A model generated the notes under the pieces. That model was not told where the DNA came from, ran no database searches, and saw only the letters and a program-made list of their open reading frames with translations. Source: Symbiodinium natans (Eukaryota > Sar > Dinophyceae > Suessiales > Symbiodiniaceae). Taken from it: a stretch of DNA of 64,000 bases. A program made the position numbers and the translations under genes. How positions within the stretch are numbered: the stretch's first letter is position 1; each line of letters opens with the position of its first letter. The DNA lies in NCBI GenBank assembly GCA_905221605.1, contig CAJNDS010000695.1:23825-87824 (forward strand), written 5' to 3'. Positions 59,521 through 64,000 of the stretch are shown here, in pieces.

Positions 59521-60910
59521 GCCCAGGCATTAAGCAGGGTGATGTCGTTGGCTTCCTTACAGAGTTCGATGACAAGTCAGCGACTCGGGCGCAAACATGT
59601 GGCGGCGCCAGGCACATCCTCGGGGGCTCTGGAGGCTGTGTTCCGTTTCATGGCGTATCCCTTCGGTCAGCAAGCCATGCTCAAATGGGTTTAGGGTTTA
59701 GGGTTTAGGGTTTAGGGTTTAGGGTTTAGGGTTTAGGGTTTAGGGTTTGGGGTTTAGGGTTTAGGGTTTAGGGGCTCCCTGCTTGGCACTTGGGGATCTC
59801 TGGCCTCTGAGGTGAAGGTCACGGTCTACCAGGATGGCCGATGCTTGGGACTGGCCTTTGAGTCTCCGCGCCAGGACCCGGCAGAGGGCGGGAGGACGAT
59901 GTCTAGGGAAGCCGGTGACGCAGTCCACCTGTATGTCAGCAGGGCTCAGCCGCCGTGGACCGGGTACACATGTGAAGGGCGTCATTTGTCATTCTGTCAC
60001 AGTTCGCAGGCGCTTCATGGCATCTCACGAAAGGCGCACCCACGTTCCCTGACAGAAAAGCTCTGGAAAACTAAACAGAAAATAGAGCGGCCATGTGTTG
60101 AACACCACGCCGAACACGACCCCGCCTACTCGCTGATTGAGTCTTCTCCCAAAGCTCTGCCGGCAGGATGCCTCAGCGCAAATCTTTCCAGTGGTACAGG
60201 CCAAGGCTCCTCGCCCGCTTCGTCGTGCAAGGTGAATAGGCTGCTTGTGTGGTGACGTCGCAGTTGTATATGGGTCCGGTATGCTATGCAGTAGTCCAAC
60301 TTAGTGTGGCTCACAAATGATCTGAATCCGATGCAAGATAGTGTGCTTGTGTGCACGCATTGCTTGCGCATGGTGGCCCTGCAGGCCGATGGAGACAAGT
60401 TCAAGATTGCCACCAAGTCGGCACCATCTGCCAAGGAGCTAATCCTGGTAAGGGTAGCCCTAAACCCTAAACCCTAAACCCTAAAGCAAGAAACGCGACG
60501 AGGACCGCCAGCCGGCAGCCAAGACCCACTTCGCGGTAGGCCTCCGCTGATCGGGCCGCATGATGTTGTGTCGGCTGGTGCGTGTCGGTTCGGGCCCGGA
60601 GGGTGTTAAAGTTGTTTTTTGCCGGACAGGAACCTGGAAGCTCGAGAAGCTCATGCTGGGCCCTGAGCTGGGGGAGTTCCCCTTGGCGGACAAGATGGGC
60701 GACAAGCCGGTGACGGTGACCATCAAGGACCGCGCCAGTGGGCCAGTGGGGCACGCCCCAGTAGCCACCCAAAGCAGTAAACGAAAGACACGCATCCCCG
60801 GACCACAGCATCCAGGCCCGTACCCTCCAAGCGAAGTGCATATTGTTCAGGATGCCGGTGACAAGAAGTTCCACATGAGTGCCAAGGTCGCGAACACCAT
60901 CAACAACCAG
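59521..60910 (+). CDS. Multi-exon gene, possibly SPRY-domain protein
   Basis: A run of short plus-strand exons. The first two open islands read GIKQGDVVGFLTEFDD (about 59530-59590) and, after an AG at 59811, VKVTVYQDGRCLGLAFESP (59812 onward). These match the GDVIG... and ...fxxNGxxLGxaF strands of SPRY domains, which bind peptide or protein partners. Downstream exons join in phase 0 with GT-AG sites: 60385-60447 (ADGDKFKIATKSAPSAKELI), 60491-60535 (KRDEDRQPAAKTHFA), 60602-60760 (GVKVVFCRTGTWKLEKLMLG, then PVTVTIKDRASGPVGHAP) and 60851-60910 (DAGDKKFHMSAKVANTINNQ). Exons between 59.96 and 60.38 kb are unresolved (one candidate at 60167-60231). A TTTAGGG tract (59693-59773) lies in the intron between the SPRY-like islands. 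Start and end of the gene not seen; downstream family unrecognised. Confidence 0.55.
59693..59773 (+). repeat. Telomere-type tract (TTTAGGG)
   Basis: Eleven to twelve units between two SPRY-like open islands. Confidence 0.93.
60448..60490 (+). other. 43-nt intron made of telomere repeat
   Basis: GTAAGGGTAG, four CCCTAAA units, then GCAAG. Both neighbours are open, phase-0 exons (ending KELIL and starting KRDEDRQ). The telomere repeat is essentially the whole intron. Confidence 0.65.
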
Positions 60911-61339
60911 GTGACAGTACAGCAGCTCGCTCATGATAAGATTGCAGGAAGCAGCATGGGCAAGCCCCATAAACTCTAAGAGTACAGCCACGCGACCTTC
61001 AACCTCGAGCTGCTAAAGTTATCCTTCAGGGAGCCCGAGCCCTGACCCCCGAACCCTGATGCGCAACTCTCAGGACTTGTTGACAAAGAGACCCCGAAAG
61101 ATCCCTAAGCCCTGCACCAAGGGACGACCCCTCGGCGGCACCCTTTGAGGCAGTCCAGGCTGGGATGGCTGGGATTTGTGGGCTTCCGGGTCCCTTGAAC
61201 CTGGCTCTCCGCGGGGTTTCTGGGGTGGTTTCAGGGTGGTTTCAGGGGCGAAAGGTTGGCGAATTTTGGCGTGACTGAGCTGCTTTTGGACTTCGGTAGA
61301 GTTTTTTGGCGAGGTTGCTCGCCCGCCGTTAACCTATTA

Positions 61340-61590
61340 TGTGCGAGCCCAGAAGTCTGAAAGCGACGAACAGTTTAACATTTGGTGACCCCAGACGTTT
61401 GGAAGCGACGACAACGTCGCATTTGGTGAACACAGACGTCCGAGAGCGGCGACAGCGTCGCATTTGGCGAACACAGACGTCCAAAAGCGACGACAGTTTC
61501 GTCGTAGTTAATGAGCACCGGTGTCTAAACGCAGCGACAATTTTGGCATGTCGTGCGCACCGGTGTCCAAAAGCGATGTCAGTTGAGGCG
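61340..61590 (+). repeat. Tandem repeat, about 48-bp units with GCGACGACA core
   Basis: Five or six degenerate units, each containing CAGACGTCCGAAAGCGACGACA-type and TTTGGTGAACA-type segments. Overlapping open frames on both strands derive from the repeat. Confidence 0.75.
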
Positions 61591-61804
61591 AGAGTTCGGT
61601 TTTCGTCCAAGAAAACGAACGGGTTTCGAGAGAAACGCATGCTCCAGGCCGTGATCACCAGTCACGGGCGTCCTAAGTGTCGACACACAGACTGGGGAAG
61701 TTCATCAAGAGGTACTGCTAACACACGTGAAGCTGTGTCAAGGTGTTATTCCTGGAGTGCATCCTGCACCCTAAACCTTAAAAGACCCTAAACCCTACAA
61801 GCCC

Positions 61805-61912
61805 TATGAACAGCGTCCCGCTCAGCCCCCGGCAAAGGTCGCCGGCGGCATGTCTACCATGATGATGGGCGACGGGGGTGAAATGGAGGCCAGGGTTGTA
61901 GAGCTTTTCTAA
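61805..61912 (+). CDS. Orphan terminal-exon-like island, unknown protein
   Basis: Open frame YEQRPAQPPAKVAGGMSTMM, then a Gly/Met-rich acidic end (GDGGEMEARVVELF) and TAA. Preceded by CCCTAAA-like text. A donor may lie after GAGGCCAG. Unrecognised. Confidence 0.35.
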   Translation, partial: YEQRPAQPPAKVAGGMSTMMMGDGGEMEARVVELF

Positions 61913-62137
61913 GGGGGTTTATAGAGTTTTGGGTTGTGAGGAAGCGGTTTAGGGGGTTTTGGGGTTCAGAGGTTTGGGAGGCTTTCAGGGCGTAGCGGCT
62001 TTTTCGCGCTTTGGGGGCTTGTGGGCGAGGGGTTTCGGGCACCTGGAGCACTGTGACTGCGGTTGGTGTTGACAGAGTTTAGGGTTTAGGGTTTAGGGTT
62101 TAGGGTTCAGGGTTCAGGGTTCAGGGTTTAGGGTTTG

Positions 62138-62209
62138 AAGTCCAAGTCGGGGATCCAAGGTTTCGGCTGCTTCTTCGCCTGCTCTCGCCGCCCAATCAAC
62201 GTGATGTAA
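62138..62209 (+). CDS. Orphan terminal-exon-like island, unknown protein
   Basis: After a TTTAGGG tract (62079-62135): KSKSGIQGFGCFFACSRRPI, NVM, TAA. Short, with a Cys/Phe cluster. Low certainty. Confidence 0.3.
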   Translation, partial: KSKSGIQGFGCFFACSRRPINVM

Positions 62210-62397
62210 CATTTCCCGAAACCCCAGGGTTTAGGGTTTAGGGTTAGGGTTTAGGTTTTACGGTTGTGAAAGTTTAGGGTAGCAGTTCCCGAAACCCTGT
62301 GTCGCCTAAAACCTTCAACCCTAAGTCAAAAACCCGAGACATCCCGAGACCGAATCCTCGAGCTCTTGGCCGCGCATGTCCTGCCCCCTTGTGGCAT

Positions 62398-62564
62398 AGG
62401 TGGAGACGAAGCCACCCTATAGCAACCCTAAACCTTCAGCAACCCTCAACCCTCAACCCTAAACCCTAAAGCCTAAAGCCTAGAGCCTAGAGCCTAGAGC
62501 CTAGAGCCTAGAGCCTAGAGCCTAGAGCCTAGAGCCTAAAGCCTGGCGCAGGTGGAGACGAAGC
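62398..62564 (+). repeat. Telomere-like insertion flanked by 15-bp direct repeats
   Basis: AGGTGGAGACGAAGC occurs at 62398-62412 and again at 62550-62564, where it begins an exon-like frame. Between them are CCCTAAA, CCCTCAA and a GAGCCTA array. The arrangement looks like a staggered-break insertion of telomere-like DNA into an exon. Confidence 0.6.
62467..62540 (+). repeat. Variant array of 7-base GAGCCTA units
   Basis: About nine GAGCCTA units flanked by AAGCCTA, derived from CCCTAAA-type repeats and homogenised. Confidence 0.92.
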
Positions 62565-62659
62565 TCGGTGGTCTGTCGGATGTGCGGAAGTGGATCTTCA
62601 GCGACGAGACTCTGCTTCTGCAGGGGCCCACCATTGAGGCGCCGAATATCGGGCCTTAG
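62552..62659 (+). CDS. Orphan exon-like island, unknown protein
   Basis: After GGCGCAG: VETKLGGLSDVRKWIFSDET, then LLLQGPTIEAPNIGP, TAG. A donor may occur after CTGCAG. Well-formed frame but no family recognised. Confidence 0.4.
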   Translation: METKLGGLSDVRKWIFSDETLLLQGPTIEAPNIGP

Positions 62660-64000
62660 GCCTTCATAATTGGAATAGGGTTTTGGGTACAGGCTTTGTC
62701 GGGTTTCGGGGGGTTTTGTTTTTTGAATGGGCTTGTCTTTTGTATGGCTCTCCTGGCTTGGAACGACATGGTTTTGAGGGGTTTTTTGGGGTTTTGAGGC
62801 ACTCTACTGGAGGAGCCACCAACAGGCGGCACCCTCCACGGCATCGGTTTGCAGCTCCTCCAAGCGATTGGGGGGGGTCCCATTCATTGGGCGCGGGGGG
62901 GGGGTGGTGGGGGGAAGGAGGCCCGATCCAGGTCTGCTTGTTCCAGACGCTTCTCGGCAGGAAGCCGAGGCGAATAACCAGGATGGTGATTATAGTATAA
63001 TTGTCAAGAGACCAAGGGAATATGATTCCGACCCCTATATTAGGCCTTGCCAACCCCCAGCCCGAAACTCCGAACCCTGCGGATACAGCCTCGGGCCGAG
63101 GTTTAGAGTTCAGGGTTTAGGGTTTAGGGTTTGGGGTTTAGGGATTAGGAGAATCGCAGGGTTGGGCGGATTCCTGAGCCCTGTAGGCATCACTCAAGCC
63201 CTACGTGGAGGAGATGTCGCCAGTCGGGTGGCCGAAGTCTGGGGTTGGGCTTGTTAATTTTGGCTGGACTTCTGTTGCTCTTCCTTGTGTCACTATTGTT
63301 CATGCATGTCAGGCATGGCGTAGGATTGAAGACTCGGGGCGCCCCGAAGACCCAGTTTCGGCTCGATGGCCGTTGACGCATGATGTAAGCAGAAACGCCA
63401 AGCAAGCACCGTGCTGGCTTGTGAGCATTGAAAGCGTCGTCCGCCTTTTAAGGCAGCTGAGCCTTTGTGAGTCACCCCGTGACACACTGCAAGAAGCCTG
63501 TTTAACTGTGTGCGAGAGCACCAACGTCAGCAATTGGCACCTACATGGCAGTTGCTGAACACTTTTGAACGCTTGATGGGGCTGCCCACCGCTGTCCCTT
63601 TCACAACCTACTGGCGAGGTCGCTGAAGCAAAGTATAAATGCGACACTTGCCGAAATGAGCAGTCGTGGGCAGCACGCTGAAAGCATTGATTCAACAGTA
63701 GGGCCCCAGAGCCGCGACAGCTGCGGATCTGATCTGGTTTTCCCGTACATTGCAGTGAACGGTCAAAAGGCGGCTTCGAATCATGTGTTCTTTTCTTTTA
63801 TAACATAGAATGGGCGAGATCGGGGGCAGAACGCCTGTACGTTAATGGGGGTGTGATAATGTGATGGCGATAAAGAAGATGTGGAATTTCGTTTCACTCT
63901 TTGGGAGCAGAAGTCTCTTGCACCGATGATTTGGGAACCTTTGTTTTCTTTCAGCCCTTTTCGTCTTTCTGGGATGCCCTTTAGAATTGGGGGGGGGGGG
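62660..64000. other. No firmly supported gene; window end
   Basis: G-rich stretches (62869-62920), a short TTTAGGG tract (63112-63145) and an open frame at 63205-63558 (117 codons, ends SNWHLHGSC) without a recognisable domain. The last 400 bases are AT-richer and repeat-free, ending in poly-G. Confidence 0.4.

Noticed and set aside
60467-60991. 174-aa minus-strand open frame
   Set aside because: Runs opposite the phase-0 exons of the plus-strand gene and crosses their introns; no domain.
61329-61791. 150-aa plus and 109-aa minus frames
   Set aside because: They translate the 48-bp tandem repeat.
1-64000. tRNA, rRNA, spliced-leader RNA genes and CRISPR arrays
   Set aside because: Looked for by eye; no cloverleaf with a plausible anticodon arm plus T arm, no rRNA core, no spliced-leader sequence, and no spaced direct repeats were found. 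The Met-tRNA-like 17-mer at 30608 is a primer-binding site, not a tRNA gene.

Overview
The window looks like nuclear DNA of a dinoflagellate, probably Symbiodiniaceae-like (inference). It is littered with plant-type telomere repeats (CCCTAAA/TTTAGGG) on both strands. Host coding sequence appears only as short exon islands. Some inferred introns use GC-AG as well as GT-AG splice sites. The one large intact gene set belongs to a dinoflagellate-style Ty1/copia element. No tRNA, rRNA, spliced-leader gene or CRISPR array was recognised.

Layout. 0-21 kb: telomere-like tracts alternate with short exon-like islands, homopolymer blocks, an AT-rich degenerate repeat field (7.0-8.2 kb), large inverted repeats (8.3-8.6 and 14.0-14.8 kb) and microsatellites. 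21.0-30.9 kb: a complete minus-strand copia retrotransposon with two 304-bp LTRs differing at one base, flanked by a 5-bp target duplication (TTTAG), so it sits inside a TTTAGGG tract. 33.4-40.1 kb: an exon chain that rebuilds the catalytic-core C-terminal half of a TUTase / non-canonical poly(A) polymerase. 42-47 kb: orphan exon islands and introner-like inverted repeats. 47.5-50.1 kb: an armadillo-repeat gene whose introns include inverted-repeat (introner-like) elements. 50-59 kb: mostly repeats. 59.5-60.9 kb: a multi-exon gene, possibly SPRY-containing, with a 43-nt intron made almost wholly of CCCTAAA. 61-64 kb: tandem repeats and a few exon islands.

Two things stand out. First, the retrotransposon polyprotein (2587 aa) carries, beyond Gag-PR-IN-RT-RH, a cytosine-C5-methyltransferase-like module between protease and integrase and a 2-oxoglutarate/Fe(II)-dioxygenase-like module between integrase and RT: a putative DNA-modification writer plus oxidase in one mobile element. 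It also appears to be primed by the anticodon arm of a Met tRNA (half-tRNA priming) and ends in a membrane and Cys/His tail. Second, the telomere-like tracts are not randomly placed: plus-strand exon islands tend to be preceded by CCCTAAA and followed by TTTAGGG, and in several cases the repeat itself supplies the splice donor (GTTTAGGG, GTAAACCC) or acceptor (TTTAG, CCCTAG). This suggests telomeric DNA has been inserted and tolerated as introns.

All exon joins are made by eye from reading frame and splice phase; no alignment, transcript or database search was available.
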